Below, in pieces: positions 16,896-25,205 of a DNA stretch of 64,000 bases. Origin of the DNA: Exiguobacterium sp. SL-9 (lineage in GTDB: Bacteria; Bacillota; Bacilli; Exiguobacteriales; Exiguobacteriaceae). Made by a program: the position numbers and the translations under genes. The stretch covers positions 1-64,000 of the forward strand of contig NZ_SJUO01000001.1 in NCBI RefSeq assembly GCF_004336985.1, written 5' to 3'. Under the pieces are notes generated by a model. It searched no databases. It worked only from the letters and a program-made list of their open reading frames with translations, and was not told the DNA's origin. Numbering within the stretch: position 1 is the first letter of the stretch; the number at the start of each line of letters is the position of its first letter.

Positions 16896-17014
16896 TTAAA
16901 CCGCTCCTTTCTCCATTATTGTACCCGAAAATGCGATAACAGTTCACTTTCCGTGTGAATTCGACAACGAGTTAGTACGGTTTAGCGTGGGATTTATCGA
17001 TGATATCCTCGTTC

Positions 17015-17038
17015 GTTTGTTCGGTGATGTACGGGTAT
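17015..17038 (+). promoter_or_regulatory. Candidate sigma-B promoter
   Basis: GTTTGT (17015-17020), 12 bp, then GGGTAT (17033-17038) closely matches the general-stress sigma-B consensus GTTTAA-N12-15-GGGTAT. The unknown gene at 17085 starts 47 bp downstream. Confidence 0.55.
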
Positions 17039-17084
17039 GATGAGTCTGAACAATCATCCAGGTGACAGAGGAGGGTATGAAGCG

Positions 17085-17513
17085 ATGGGGCGAGAGGTGA
17101 TGGATCGGCTGTTACAAGCGTGCTTGACGGGACAGGTGGACTACAAGACCGCCGAAGGGGTGACTTTCTATCGAGCCCCGATGAGCAATCATCGCCAACA
17201 TGCGATTGTACTCGATGTGTTGCTCGATTGCTACGTACGAGAACCGGGGCAACCGATCGAACTGTCGGTGCCAGACATCGCGGTTTCGATTGGCATACCG
17301 CCGGACGAGGTCTTTCGCTCTGTCATGGAGCTCGCTCGCATCACTCTCGTCTCGCAACATATCGAGGAAAGACTGATGCGGGTCGACTCGGCAGGAATCG
17401 ATGAGACAGGGAAGATGACGCTCATCATCTGTTTTAATGCCTGGCTGACGCATCACCTCGGAAAACTTGCGAGTGAATGCATCGAGGATCGGCTTCACGC
17501 GCACGTCATCTGA
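17085..17513 (+). CDS. 142-aa hypothetical protein behind a sigma-B-like promoter
   Basis: ATG at 17085 is chosen because AGAGGAGGG lies 9 nt upstream; the longer in-frame start at 17040 has no binding site. The protein is soluble. A segment of about residues 65-105 (LSVPDIAVSIGIPPDEVFRSVMELARI) could be a helix-turn-helix or winged-helix domain, suggesting a regulator, but no family is recognised. It ends at a bidirectional terminator shared with hrtA. Confidence 0.7.
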   Translation: MGREVMDRLLQACLTGQVDYKTAEGVTFYRAPMSNHRQHAIVLDVLLDCYVREPGQPIELSVPDIAVSIGIPPDEVFRSVMELARITLVSQHIEERLMRVDSAGIDETGKMTLIICFNAWLTHHLGKLASECIEDRLHAHVI

Positions 17514-17519
17514 CAAACA

Positions 17520-17557
17520 ACAGGGAAGGCCGCTTCAATCGCGGTCTTCCCTGTTTT
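17520..17557. terminator. Bidirectional terminator between the 17085 gene and hrtA
   Basis: ACAGGGAAGGCCGC pairs with GCGGTCTTCCCTGT (one wobble), followed by TTTT on the plus strand. The hrtA stop lies within it. Confidence 0.8.
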
Positions 17558-18203
17558 GATGGCGGGGCGACGGTTGGAGCAGCCCGTCTTGAAGTAAGAG
17601 CACCCGATCACAGACGTCGAGCATCCGTTCATCATGGGTGATGACGATGACACGTCGCGCGCTCATCCGTGCCTCGGCAACGAGTAGCTCCATGACACGC
17701 CGACCGTTCTCGAAATCGAGGCTCGCAGTCGGTTCGTCGGCCAAGATGAGTCGCGGGCGATTGACCAAGGACCGGGCGACCGCGACACGTTGACGTTCAC
17801 CCCCGGATAGGTGCTGAGGCAGCTGGTTGAGACGATGGCTTAATCCGAGCGCCTCGAGCAGGCGAATCGGGTCTTGTTTCGATTCGCTGTCTGCCTGTAC
17901 GAGCTCGAGTTGTTCCCGGACCGTCAAATAAGGCACGAGATGTGCCTGTTGGAACACGAACCCGATCTCATTCAACCTCAAGAGGCGTCGTTCTTCTTCA
18001 CCGGCATCGAGCAAGTCTCGGCCCTCGAGCTCAATTTTCCCCGCTACCGGACGTTTCAACAGGCCGAGAATTTGGAGCAATGTACTTTTCCCACTGCCGC
18101 TTGGACCGATGATGCCGATACATTCCCCGGCTTTAACTTCTAAATCAATCCCGCGCAGTACGGATTGTCCGTCATAGGCATGGCTAATGTTCTTCAATTT
18201 CAT
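17535..18203 (-). CDS. hrtA: Haem-stress ABC exporter ATPase HrtA
   Basis: HrtA drives HrtB, which relieves haem toxicity at the membrane. The 222-aa ATPase has Walker A GPSGSGKST (residues 33-41), a Q-loop in VFQQAHLVPY, the LSGGERQR signature, Walker B LILADEPT and the H-loop THDE. On its own it would be called MacB/LolD type. The HrtA name rests on the context: HrtB-like permease, HssS-like kinase and HssR box next door. The start overlaps the end of hrtB by 4 nt. Confidence 0.85.
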   Translation of the reverse strand: MKLKNISHAYDGQSVLRGIDLEVKAGECIGIIGPSGSGKSTLLQILGLLKRPVAGKIELEGRDLLDAGEEERRLLRLNEIGFVFQQAHLVPYLTVREQLELVQADSESKQDPIRLLEALGLSHRLNQLPQHLSGGERQRVAVARSLVNRPRLILADEPTASLDFENGRRVMELLVAEARMSARRVIVITHDERMLDVCDRVLLLQDGLLQPSPRHQNREDRD

Positions 18204-19207
18204 TGTAATGTACCTCCTAAAGCATCGGCGGCGTCAAGGTGACGTAGTTTCCAAAGTGGCAACAGCGTACCGATGAGTGAAAGTCCGAACATGATTGCAC
18301 CATATAACAGCACGTGACCCGCGTCGAAGCGGAATGGAATGTCAGTCGGAACGAGCGTCGCGACGAGGGCGGTCAACGTCGCAGCCAAAAGACTCGCGAC
18401 AAGCACCGTCGCCATGACTTGTGTGACGAGCGCTGTGCCGATCACGCGGGGACGGATCCCGATTGCTTTCAAGATGCCGAGTTCAGGTAATTTTTGGAGC
18501 GTCAACATATAAAAGAATGCGGTCAAGATGAAAGCACCGATGAACAGAAGAAATCCGCGCATCATGGTAAACGTGCCTTGCTCGGCCGTATAGCCCGGGA
18601 CGGCCTCTACAACATCTTGTTTAGATAGCGTTGCGAGCGATGTATCAGCTTCCCCGAGCCAAGCGGATACATATGTTGGTTGTCCACTGTCTGCTTGGTA
18701 CGCCTCCCACGTTTCCATCGATGCCCACATGACAGGCGCATGGCTGTATCGACCCTCCGTCGTTCCGGCGATGGTGAACCGGTAACCGGTCGCGAAGTCG
18801 CGTACGGTATCGCCGACTGTCACGGTGTCAAGAAAACTTGGGTCGACGAGTACTTCGCCAACGTCGAGGTCAAGAGTAGGTCCGACCTTGGAATCATTTG
18901 GCAACGTGAACAGTGTGGCATCTTGTTTGTCTTTACCGTGGACGAGCGTCATCGGTTTGACGCCGAGCGGGGTGAGGGACTCAGGCGTCGACGACTCGAT
19001 GAACGACCGGGTCAATTGATTGTCAGCGTCATCGGCCAAGTGAAACGTCTCCACTTCTAGTTCACGCAGGCTGGCCCCATTGTCGTAAGCGAGTCCGTCT
19101 GCGAGCCCGGTGATCAATGTCGACAATAAGACGATGAGTAACGTGATCACAAAAATGAGCGAAAATTTTCGTTTTTGCCGCCACATTTCTTTAAATGCTA
19201 AATTCAT
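18200..19207 (-). CDS. hrtB: Haem-stress ABC exporter permease HrtB
   Basis: An FtsX-like permease of 335 aa: one N-terminal transmembrane helix (about 15-37), a large extracytoplasmic MacB-type domain (40-215) and three C-terminal helices (about 222-242, 266-290, 305-325). This matches HrtB of Staphylococcus. The start at 19207 has AGGAGG 9 nt upstream, but that site sits in the descending arm of a terminator-like hairpin (19210-19241). An HssR-type direct repeat precedes it at 19252-19271. It is the first gene of hrtB-hrtA, downstream of hssRS on the same strand. Confidence 0.87.
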   Translation of the reverse strand: MNLAFKEMWRQKRKFSLIFVITLLIVLLSTLITGLADGLAYDNGASLRELEVETFHLADDADNQLTRSFIESSTPESLTPLGVKPMTLVHGKDKQDATLFTLPNDSKVGPTLDLDVGEVLVDPSFLDTVTVGDTVRDFATGYRFTIAGTTEGRYSHAPVMWASMETWEAYQADSGQPTYVSAWLGEADTSLATLSKQDVVEAVPGYTAEQGTFTMMRGFLLFIGAFILTAFFYMLTLQKLPELGILKAIGIRPRVIGTALVTQVMATVLVASLLAATLTALVATLVPTDIPFRFDAGHVLLYGAIMFGLSLIGTLLPLWKLRHLDAADALGGTLQ

Positions 19208-19209
19208 AC

Positions 19210-19241
19210 AAAAAAGCCTCCTTCATAGCGATGAAGGAAGC
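19210..19241 (-). terminator. Terminator-like hairpin overlapping the hrtB ribosome-binding site
   Basis: On the minus strand GCTTCCTTCAT (19241-19231) pairs with ATGAAGGAGGC (19226-19216) around CGCT and is followed by T6. The AAGGAGG of hrtB is in the 3' arm, 9 nt before its ATG. The element can end hssRS readthrough and can also mask the hrtB binding site. Confidence 0.75.
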
Positions 19242-19251
19242 ATAACCGATG

Positions 19252-19271
19252 GATGTGAACGGAATATGAAC
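19252..19271 (-). promoter_or_regulatory. HssR-binding direct repeat before hrtB
   Basis: The minus strand reads GTTCATATT-CC-GTTCACATC. The published staphylococcal HssR site is a direct repeat of GTTCATATT with a 2-nt spacer, so the first half is identical and the second differs at two bases. It lies within 5 bp of the hssS stop. A -10-like TTATGC follows at about 19247-19242, placing the repeat at the -35 position, as for OmpR-type activators. Confidence 0.8.
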
Positions 19272-19275
19272 GGGA

Positions 19276-20631
19276 CTAGAGCCGGACGTAAAACACACTC
19301 CCTTTACCAAGGCGAGATTCGACCGTCAAGTCGCCGCCGTGAAGGCGGACGATATCTTGGACGATAGCAAGTCCGAGCCCCGTTCCTCGGCCGGTCCGGG
19401 AGGCGTCTCCTTTATAGAAGCGTTCAAACAGGCGGGCTTGCGTCGCTTCGTCCATTCCGACGCCGTCGTCCTCGATTGAGACGGTCGGGCGGTCGGCAGC
19501 ATATGCTTTGATGGTGATCAGTCCGCCGTCGTCAGAAGCGTGAATCGCATTCGTCAACAAATTGGTCCAGACTTGGGCCAACAAGAGCGAGTCGCCCGTG
19601 ACGACGAGTGTCTCATCTAAATCTGTCGCGACGGCAATCCCTTTCTCGTCCAATTGGAACGCATGGCGACGGATGACGTCCTTGATCGACGCGCTGATGT
19701 CGACCGATTCGGTGAGTGAGACGTTCGATTCGTCGAGTCGGGCGAGCAGCAACAATTGTCTCGTTAAATCCGACAGTCGTTCCGTCTCATCGTGGATGAT
19801 TCTTGCATAATTGCGTGCATCCCCTTCGGTTCGGATGACCAATTCTGAGGCGTATCCTTTGATCGACGTGAGCGGTGTCTGGAACTCGTGCGAGACGCTC
19901 GAGACGAAACGGCGCCGTTCACCCTCTGATTTTTCAAGTGAGTCGACCATATCAGAGAAACGGCGGGCGAGTGTTCCAATTTCATCGTAGCGCTCCGTCG
20001 GCAGGTTGAGCGGACGAGCGCCGGAAGCGACGGATCGGGTCGCCTCAGTCAACGTTCGCACCGGGCGAACGATCAGACTCGTCGACAGGGCGATCAAGAT
20101 GAAGGCGAGCCCGGTCAGAAGTGCGAAGAACAGGCCGACGAACAAGTGCAATTCTCGGATTTGGGCGCTGAGGTCGGGGCGAATGAAGACGGCGTCAGTC
20201 CCTTCGTTTCCATCCACGCTGAACCCGTACGTGTTGACGACTTCGTTGTCGAACAATCCGAGCCAAAACAAGTGAAACGGATAGCTGCGCATCCCGTCGT
20301 AGCGCTCACCGTCCTGGACCGAGGCGATGATGTCGGCGTCAAGAGACTCGTCCCGGAACGAACCTCCATAACGGTCGATGTCGTCGTCAGGACGCACGAC
20401 GAGGAGTTGATAGCCGGTCTGGGCGAGCAGTGCATAAAAGGCCGAAGCCTCGCCATCCGTGTGTGTCTCAAAATAGTCAAGGGCGGCTTGTGCCGTCTGT
20501 TCGGTCTTTTCGCTGTAGGTCGGCTGCCACCAGACGTGATAGGCGATATTGCTGACGAGGAGGGCGATGGCGCCGGACAGTAGTAAAATCATGAACACGG
20601 TCAGGACGATCCGGGTATAGAGCGTCTTCAT
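19276..20631 (-). CDS. hssS: Haem-sensing histidine kinase HssS
   Basis: A membrane kinase of 451 aa. It has TM1 (residues 7-30), an extracellular sensor (31-162), TM2 (163-187), HAMP (188-235), the HisKA box with His248 in VSHEFQTPL, and HATPase_c with the N-box (NLLTNAIHAS), DDGVGM, FERFY and GTGLGLAIV. The extracellular stretch with FHLFWLGLFDNEVVNT and AVFIRPDLS resembles staphylococcal HssS. It overlaps hssR by 4 nt, and the hrtBA genes lie 68 nt downstream. Ligand identity (haem-induced stress) is inferred from the family and the downstream HssR box. Confidence 0.87.
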   Translation of the reverse strand: MKTLYTRIVLTVFMILLLSGAIALLVSNIAYHVWWQPTYSEKTEQTAQAALDYFETHTDGEASAFYALLAQTGYQLLVVRPDDDIDRYGGSFRDESLDADIIASVQDGERYDGMRSYPFHLFWLGLFDNEVVNTYGFSVDGNEGTDAVFIRPDLSAQIRELHLFVGLFFALLTGLAFILIALSTSLIVRPVRTLTEATRSVASGARPLNLPTERYDEIGTLARRFSDMVDSLEKSEGERRRFVSSVSHEFQTPLTSIKGYASELVIRTEGDARNYARIIHDETERLSDLTRQLLLLARLDESNVSLTESVDISASIKDVIRRHAFQLDEKGIAVATDLDETLVVTGDSLLLAQVWTNLLTNAIHASDDGGLITIKAYAADRPTVSIEDDGVGMDEATQARLFERFYKGDASRTGRGTGLGLAIVQDIVRLHGGDLTVESRLGKGSVFYVRL

Positions 20632-21293
20632 TGATTGAGCTCGAACGTATAGCCGACGCCTCGTACCGTTCGGATTGTGATCCCTTCGTCATGCAGGCGG
20701 CTCCGCAACCGCTTGATGTGAACGTCAACGGTCCGGTCATCGCCTTCGAAGTCGAGGCCCCATACTTGCTCGATCAATTCATCTCGAGTGAACACCCGAC
20801 CCGGAAACGCCGCCAACTGATAAAGCAACTCAAACTCCTTCTTAGGCAGGTGGATTGTCTCTCTGTTTAGTTCGAGGCGATAGTCGCGTAAGTCGAGCTT
20901 GAGCGGTCCGGCCGTGACGAGCGTGGCCGCATTTTTCGCGTAACGCTTTGCGACGGCTTGCAGGCGGAACAGGAGTTCTTCCGGGATGAACGGTTTCGTC
21001 ATATAATCGTCAGCCCCGTGTTCGAAGCCACTTCGTTTTTCTTCCCATTCTCCGAGGGCGGTCAATAGAATGACGGGAACATCCACCAGTTGTTTTAGAC
21101 GCGAGCAGAGCGTTCGTCCATCGAGGCCCGGTAACAGGATGTCGATGATTGCGGCATCGGCTGGGTTTTCCATAAATAGTCGTTCGGCGTCAATGCCGTT
21201 CGTGGCCGTCGTTACAGTATGGCCGACCCGTTGTAACGTGGTTTCAACGAGGTGAAGGATTGCTAAATCGTCTTCTACAATCAGTACGTGCAT
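20628..21293 (-). CDS. hssR: Haem response regulator HssR (OmpR family)
   Basis: A 221-aa response regulator. The receiver domain (1-115) has the acidic pair Glu7-Asp8-Asp9, phospho-acceptor Asp51 and Lys in MTKPF. The OmpR winged helix (130-218) has the recognition segment GDDRTVDVHIKRLRSRL, near-identical to HssR of Staphylococcus. ATG at 21293 follows GAAAGGAAG. It should bind the repeat at 19252-19271 and activate hrtBA. In Staphylococcus hssRS and hrtAB are divergent; here all four genes point the same way. Confidence 0.88.
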   Translation of the reverse strand: MHVLIVEDDLAILHLVETTLQRVGHTVTTATNGIDAERLFMENPADAAIIDILLPGLDGRTLCSRLKQLVDVPVILLTALGEWEEKRSGFEHGADDYMTKPFIPEELLFRLQAVAKRYAKNAATLVTAGPLKLDLRDYRLELNRETIHLPKKEFELLYQLAAFPGRVFTRDELIEQVWGLDFEGDDRTVDVHIKRLRSRLHDEGITIRTVRGVGYTFELNQ

Positions 21294-21321
21294 CGCACTC
21301 TTCCTTTCTAAGTCAACATCG

Positions 21322-21350
21322 AAAACAGGTGACCTATCTCAGGCCACCTG
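21322..21350 (-). terminator. Terminator after the 21355 gene
   Basis: On the minus strand CAGGTGGCC (21350-21342) pairs with GGTCACCTG (21334-21326) and is followed by TTTTC. It separates the upstream unknown gene from hssRS. Confidence 0.7.
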
Positions 21351-21354
21351 CATG

Positions 21355-22245
21355 TTATGCCGTTTTGGTCAGCTCTTTATGCAAGGCCCGAAGCGCCCGC
21401 AAGAAGGCGTCTTTGAAATACTTGTCTTCTTGGGCCTCGAGCGTCTCGAGTGCGGACGTGTCGCCGGTGCTCGCCTTGACGAGCAGGTTGACGACCGTGC
21501 CCCACCGTTTGATGTGCTCGGGCTTCGGATGATTCATCGCGACGGTCAACGTGAACCAGTACGGTTGGTCACGACGCTGAAGGGTGGCAATCATCTGCTT
21601 GGCCGTCGTCGCTTCCTCCTCGGACGGCAACGTGGCGGTGGCGAACCAGCCGAGAAGCGCGGCGCTCATCTCCTCGAGTCGGATTTTTGCGGCCGGGTCA
21701 ATCGGTTCTCGACCAAACTCGGAGATATTGACGAAGACGAGTCGGTCTTTCCGGTCAAGGTGGGTGATCCAACCTTTGACCGATTTCAGTTTATCTTTGT
21801 CTTTTGACTGCGCTTTGACGGTATAACCGTTCAACTTGCCGATGTAAATCCGAAATTGACCACGGTCGAGTTGTTTGTCAACTTTGAACTCGATCTCTTG
21901 GCCGATTGTGAAAGGCTGATTTTGTTTATTGAGCGTCTCGCCTTTCTTCAGTTCAGGCCGGCGCACGATATAGCGAAGTGCCTCCTGTTCGGTTCGGTCG
22001 TCAAGCGTCCACAGGTTGTTCGGCGTGACGTTTTTGAAACGGTGGCGGCGGACGTAGATGTATTGGTCGAGTGCCTCGACGGCATTGGCGACGGAATGGT
22101 TACCGCTCAAATAGTCGTCTGCGATATCCCGGAGCGTGATCGACTCGAGCCGGTCGATATGCCCAGCGTACGGGACGTTCCCGACGACGAACAAGGCTGT
22201 GGCGATCAATTCACTCTCGCGAGGGGTCAAAGGACGTTTGGCCAT
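21355..22245 (-). CDS. 296-aa hypothetical protein
   Basis: No family is recognised. The protein is soluble, basic and rich in charged residues, without signal peptide or membrane helices. The N-terminal part (1-75) is helical (RESELIATALFVVGN), the middle (100-170) looks like beta strands with FTIGQEIEFKVDKQLDRGQFRIYIGKL, and the C-terminal third is helical and charged. ATG at 22245 follows GAGAGGAAGTGCAGT. It lies upstream of hssR on the same strand, but a terminator intervenes. Confidence 0.7.
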   Translation of the reverse strand: MAKRPLTPRESELIATALFVVGNVPYAGHIDRLESITLRDIADDYLSGNHSVANAVEALDQYIYVRRHRFKNVTPNNLWTLDDRTEQEALRYIVRRPELKKGETLNKQNQPFTIGQEIEFKVDKQLDRGQFRIYIGKLNGYTVKAQSKDKDKLKSVKGWITHLDRKDRLVFVNISEFGREPIDPAAKIRLEEMSAALLGWFATATLPSEEEATTAKQMIATLQRRDQPYWFTLTVAMNHPKPEHIKRWGTVVNLLVKASTGDTSALETLEAQEDKYFKDAFLRALRALHKELTKTA

Positions 22246-22413
22246 ACTGCACTTCCTCTCTTCATGTCATCCCTTTCAGTATAACAAAAACAGATTTCGT
22301 CATGTTGTATGAATCGACCAGATGGAAAATTTTACAGGCGTACAGGATTTCGCGGTTTCGTTCCGAATATTTGTTAAGATAGAGCTATGTGGATGTTGAG
22401 ATGAGGTGATGAG

Positions 22414-22821
22414 ATGAAGCTATCGATTGATCCGGGGGACTATGTCGTCTTGATTGAAATCAATAAAGAGGTCTTGAAATGTACGTCCCTCGATCAGGCC
22501 GAGTATGCTGACCGAGACCGCTATGAATTGGTCGGCCGGATGAGTGAGCGGCTTCCGGCCGAGGTAATCGTGCCTTCTATCATCGATTATATCCGATTCG
22601 GGAGTGGCTACATCGGCGACAATATCGTCTGGGACAAAGAGACGGAATCGTTCTTTTGTCAACAGTTCGAGACGATCGACGGCTCACCGCTCGGCGAGGA
22701 CTTGGATGGGTTCACGCCCGACCCGTATCGGACGGAACTGGCGCGCTATTATACGTATTTGACGATTGGTAAAATCGTCGAGTATGAGATGCGTGACCCT
22801 GACCAACCTGACTACTGGTGA
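22414..22821 (+). CDS. 135-aa hypothetical protein
   Basis: ATG at 22414 follows GATGAGGTGATGAG. The acidic protein has no membrane segment or recognised domain. The beginning, KLSIDPGDYVVLIEINKEV, suggests a small beta-rich fold. It is monocistronic, with the terminator at 22838-22871 shared with the convergent gene. Confidence 0.65.
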   Translation: MKLSIDPGDYVVLIEINKEVLKCTSLDQAEYADRDRYELVGRMSERLPAEVIVPSIIDYIRFGSGYIGDNIVWDKETESFFCQQFETIDGSPLGEDLDGFTPDPYRTELARYYTYLTIGKIVEYEMRDPDQPDYW

Positions 22822-22837
22822 CCGAATCGAGCTAAAA

Positions 22838-22871
22838 AACACCCGAATCCATCGAAATGGATTCGGGTGTT
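22838..22871. terminator. Bidirectional terminator
   Basis: A perfect 15-bp stem, AACACCCGAATCCAT with ATGGATTCGGGTGTT, carries a CGAA tetraloop and lies between the two convergent hypothetical genes. Confidence 0.9.
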
Positions 22872-22874
22872 CGT

Positions 22875-23279
22875 TTATGCTTTCGTGATGGCTTCACCAC
22901 TCCAACGGATATTCGCTTCTAAGACATTGCCGTTATCGTCGATATGTTCAAAACTCAGTTTCCCGTCGACGATAATCTCACAGAGGCCGACGCGAACGTC
23001 GTCGCTCCATGCACGACGCGTCTGTGTCGACGCGTCGAACGTCGGAATTGATTCAGGAAAACGTTCCTGTAAGTGGGCCAAGTTATGATGGTCGAAGTGA
23101 TACGGACGTTTGGACAGCTCATTCGGTGCTTTGATGTCAAACGGCTCGAATCCTCGAACGAGTCGATTATTTCGGTAAAAGGCGAACACGCCGTTGTTCG
23201 GGTGGAGCGCTTTAATGTCATCGATTTCAATCACATAGGTCAGTCGTTGAATCCAACCGTTTTTTGCATCTTGACGCAT
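22875..23279 (-). CDS. 134-aa hypothetical protein
   Basis: ATG at 23279 is chosen because GGAGGG sits 7 nt upstream; a TTG one codon earlier is possible. The product is soluble, with no recognised family. It contains NNGVFAFYRNNRLVRGFEPFDI and a C-terminal strand-rich part (VGLCEIIVDGKLSFEHIDDNG). It is transcribed away from rnpB. Confidence 0.65.
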   Translation of the reverse strand: MRQDAKNGWIQRLTYVIEIDDIKALHPNNGVFAFYRNNRLVRGFEPFDIKAPNELSKRPYHFDHHNLAHLQERFPESIPTFDASTQTRRAWSDDVRVGLCEIIVDGKLSFEHIDDNGNVLEANIRWSGEAITKA

Positions 23280-23355
23280 CAAAATCCCTCCTTGTTCAAT
23301 GGAACACGCCTTATTTTAGCGCTGACGCCAATGAAAATCAAGTTCAGGTTCTTGG

Positions 23356-23384
23356 TTGTCATTTCGCAGGTTATCCGCTACAAT
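23356..23384 (+). promoter_or_regulatory. Sigma-A promoter of rnpB
   Basis: TTGTCA (23356-23361) and TACAAT (23379-23384) are spaced by 17 bp; transcription would start close to 23391, at the 5' end of RNase P RNA. Confidence 0.85.
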
Positions 23385-23391
23385 GGATAAA

Positions 23392-23785
23392 GTGACTATG
23401 AGGTCTGGGCAATCGCGGGACGCAAGTCTTGAGGAAAGTCCATGCTCGCACAGCCTGTGATGGCTGTAGTGATCGTGCTACACGAAACGATAAGTGTAGG
23501 CAACGCAAGTTGACGGCAGAAGAAGCACCTAAGTCCTCGGATAGGGTGCAAGCTTCTTGAAAGTGCCACAGTGACGGAGTCTGATCGGAAACGTTCAGAG
23601 TGGAACGAGGTAAACCCCACGAGCGAGAAACCCAAACTATGGTAGGGGAACTTCCTGACTGGAACCGAACGGGACGGAAGGCGCCAATCGGCGCAGATAG
23701 ATGATTGTCACTCCATCGTGCCAGGGAGACCGTTATGAGCACCGGAGTACAGAACATGGCTTACAGGGCAGCATAGTCTCTCATT
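23392..23785 (+). ncRNA. rnpB: RNase P RNA, bacterial type B
   Basis: The catalytic RNA of RNase P, which matures tRNA 5' ends. Conserved blocks seen in order are GAGGAAAGTCCATGCTCGCAC (split by structure, near 23436), CAAGTTGACGGCAG, GAAAGTGCCACAGTGACG, GTGGAACGAGGTAAACCCC, CGAGCGAGAAACCCAAA, GGTAGGGGAAC, GATAGATGATTG and ACATGGCTTACAG. The P1 helix is GACTATG (23394-23400) with CATAGTC (23772-23778). The block order and the Bacillus-like P5.1/P15 regions indicate type B, supporting a Bacillota host. A terminator follows at 23797-23830. Confidence 0.96.
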
Positions 23786-23796
23786 TAACATTGACC

Positions 23797-23830
23797 AGGA
23801 GTTCAAGCAATCCTACTTGAGCTCCTTTTT
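23797..23830 (+). terminator. Terminator of rnpB
   Basis: AGGAGTTCAAG pairs with CTTGAGCTCCT (one wobble) around an 8-nt loop, followed by TTTT. Confidence 0.8.
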
Positions 23831-23874
23831 ACATGACCATTTTAGGAGTAACACTTATAGAAAGTAGGGATAGT

Positions 23875-25038
23875 ATGGCAAAACGAAAACTGATCGCCAC
23901 CGCGGCGATGGGCATCGAGGCGCTCGTCGCCAAAGAAGTGCGCGACCTCGGCTACACGTGTGAGGTCGAGAACGGCCGCGTTTATATCGACGCGGAGATG
24001 GAGGACATTCCACGGTTAAATCTATGGCTCCGGACGGCAGACCGCGTCAAACTCGTCGTCGCCGAGTTCAAGGCGACGACGTTCACGGAACTATTCGACG
24101 GTGTCGTCGAATTGCCGTGGACGGATCTCATGCCGTGGGACGCTCGGTTCATCGTCGACGGCCGTTCGGTCAAGTCGAAGCTGTTCTCGATTCGTGATTG
24201 TCAGAAAATCACGGAGAAGGCGATCGTCGACGCGATGCAACGCGGCTACGATAAGCCAGGCGAGTGGCTCCCGAAGACGGGCGCCTACTATCCGATTGAA
24301 GTCGCCTTGTTGAAAGATGTGGCGACGATTACGATCGACACGTCAGGTGACGCGCTTCACCGTCGTGGCTACCGTGAGCTCCACTCACAGGCTCCGCTCA
24401 AAGAAACGATGGCTGCAGCGATGATTCAGCTGACGAACTGGAAGCCGGACATGCCGTTCTATGACGTCTTCACCGGTTCAGGGACGCTCGCGATCGAGGC
24501 GGCGCTGATCGGCCGCAACATCGCGCCTGGCCTAAACCGTGAGTTCTGCTCACAAGATTGGCCGTGCGTACCGAAGAAGGCTTGGTACGAGGCCATCAAT
24601 GAAGCGAACGAGAAAGCCGAGTGGGACAAACCGCTCAAAATTTACGGCATCGACCTCGACCCACGTATGGTCAAGCTCGCCAAGGACAACGCCGAGCTCG
24701 CCGACGTCCGTGACGCGATCACGTTCGTCCACAGTGACGCGGCCGCCTTGAAGCCGAAAGAAGAGTATGGCATCATCATCGGTAACCCGCCATATGGGGA
24801 ACGGTTGCAGACCGAGGAAGAGATTATCGACCTGTACGAGCGGATCGGGCAACAGTTCGCCAAGTATCCGGGCTATAGCGTCTATATGCTGACGAGTTAT
24901 GAGGACTTCGAGAAGGCGTACGGCCGCCCGGCGACGAAACGCCGTAAGCTGTACAACGGGAATATCGAGACACAATACTACCAATTTTTCGGAAAACGTC
25001 CGCCGAGACGTCCGGTCGATTCGACAGACACGAAATAA
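23875..25038 (+). CDS. THUMP-domain RNA guanine-N2 methyltransferase (RlmL/YpsC family)
   Basis: Probable m2G methyltransferase of 23S rRNA (RlmL-like, G2445), SAM-dependent. The 387-aa protein has a ferredoxin-like and THUMP region (1-155) and an UPF0020 Rossmann methyltransferase domain (160-375) with PFYDVFTGSGTLAIEAA (SAM binding) and the catalytic NPPY at residues 304-307. It is the short, single-domain form found in Bacillota. ATG at 23875 gives MAKRKLIAT, the expected N-terminus. Adjacent to rnpB with a terminator between, and its own terminator at 25053-25084. Confidence 0.9.
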   Translation: MAKRKLIATAAMGIEALVAKEVRDLGYTCEVENGRVYIDAEMEDIPRLNLWLRTADRVKLVVAEFKATTFTELFDGVVELPWTDLMPWDARFIVDGRSVKSKLFSIRDCQKITEKAIVDAMQRGYDKPGEWLPKTGAYYPIEVALLKDVATITIDTSGDALHRRGYRELHSQAPLKETMAAAMIQLTNWKPDMPFYDVFTGSGTLAIEAALIGRNIAPGLNREFCSQDWPCVPKKAWYEAINEANEKAEWDKPLKIYGIDLDPRMVKLAKDNAELADVRDAITFVHSDAAALKPKEEYGIIIGNPPYGERLQTEEEIIDLYERIGQQFAKYPGYSVYMLTSYEDFEKAYGRPATKRRKLYNGNIETQYYQFFGKRPPRRPVDSTDTK

Positions 25039-25052
25039 GGCACATAATCCCC

Positions 25053-25084
25053 CGGACCGTAGACATTCGTCTATGGTCCGTTTT
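25053..25084 (+). terminator. Terminator of the RlmL-like gene
   Basis: CGGACCGTAGAC pairs with GTCTATGGTCCG (one wobble) around ATTC and is followed by TTTTGG. Confidence 0.85.
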
Positions 25085-25205
25085 GGTTTGATGTGTGTTT
25101 TCCAAATTCAATCAAGACTCGTCACAAAGAAACGCTCTCCCTTTAAGTTAGGAAGAGCGTGGCGTCGATGATTCGATCCTAGCGATACGGATCATGCGGG
25201 CAACT

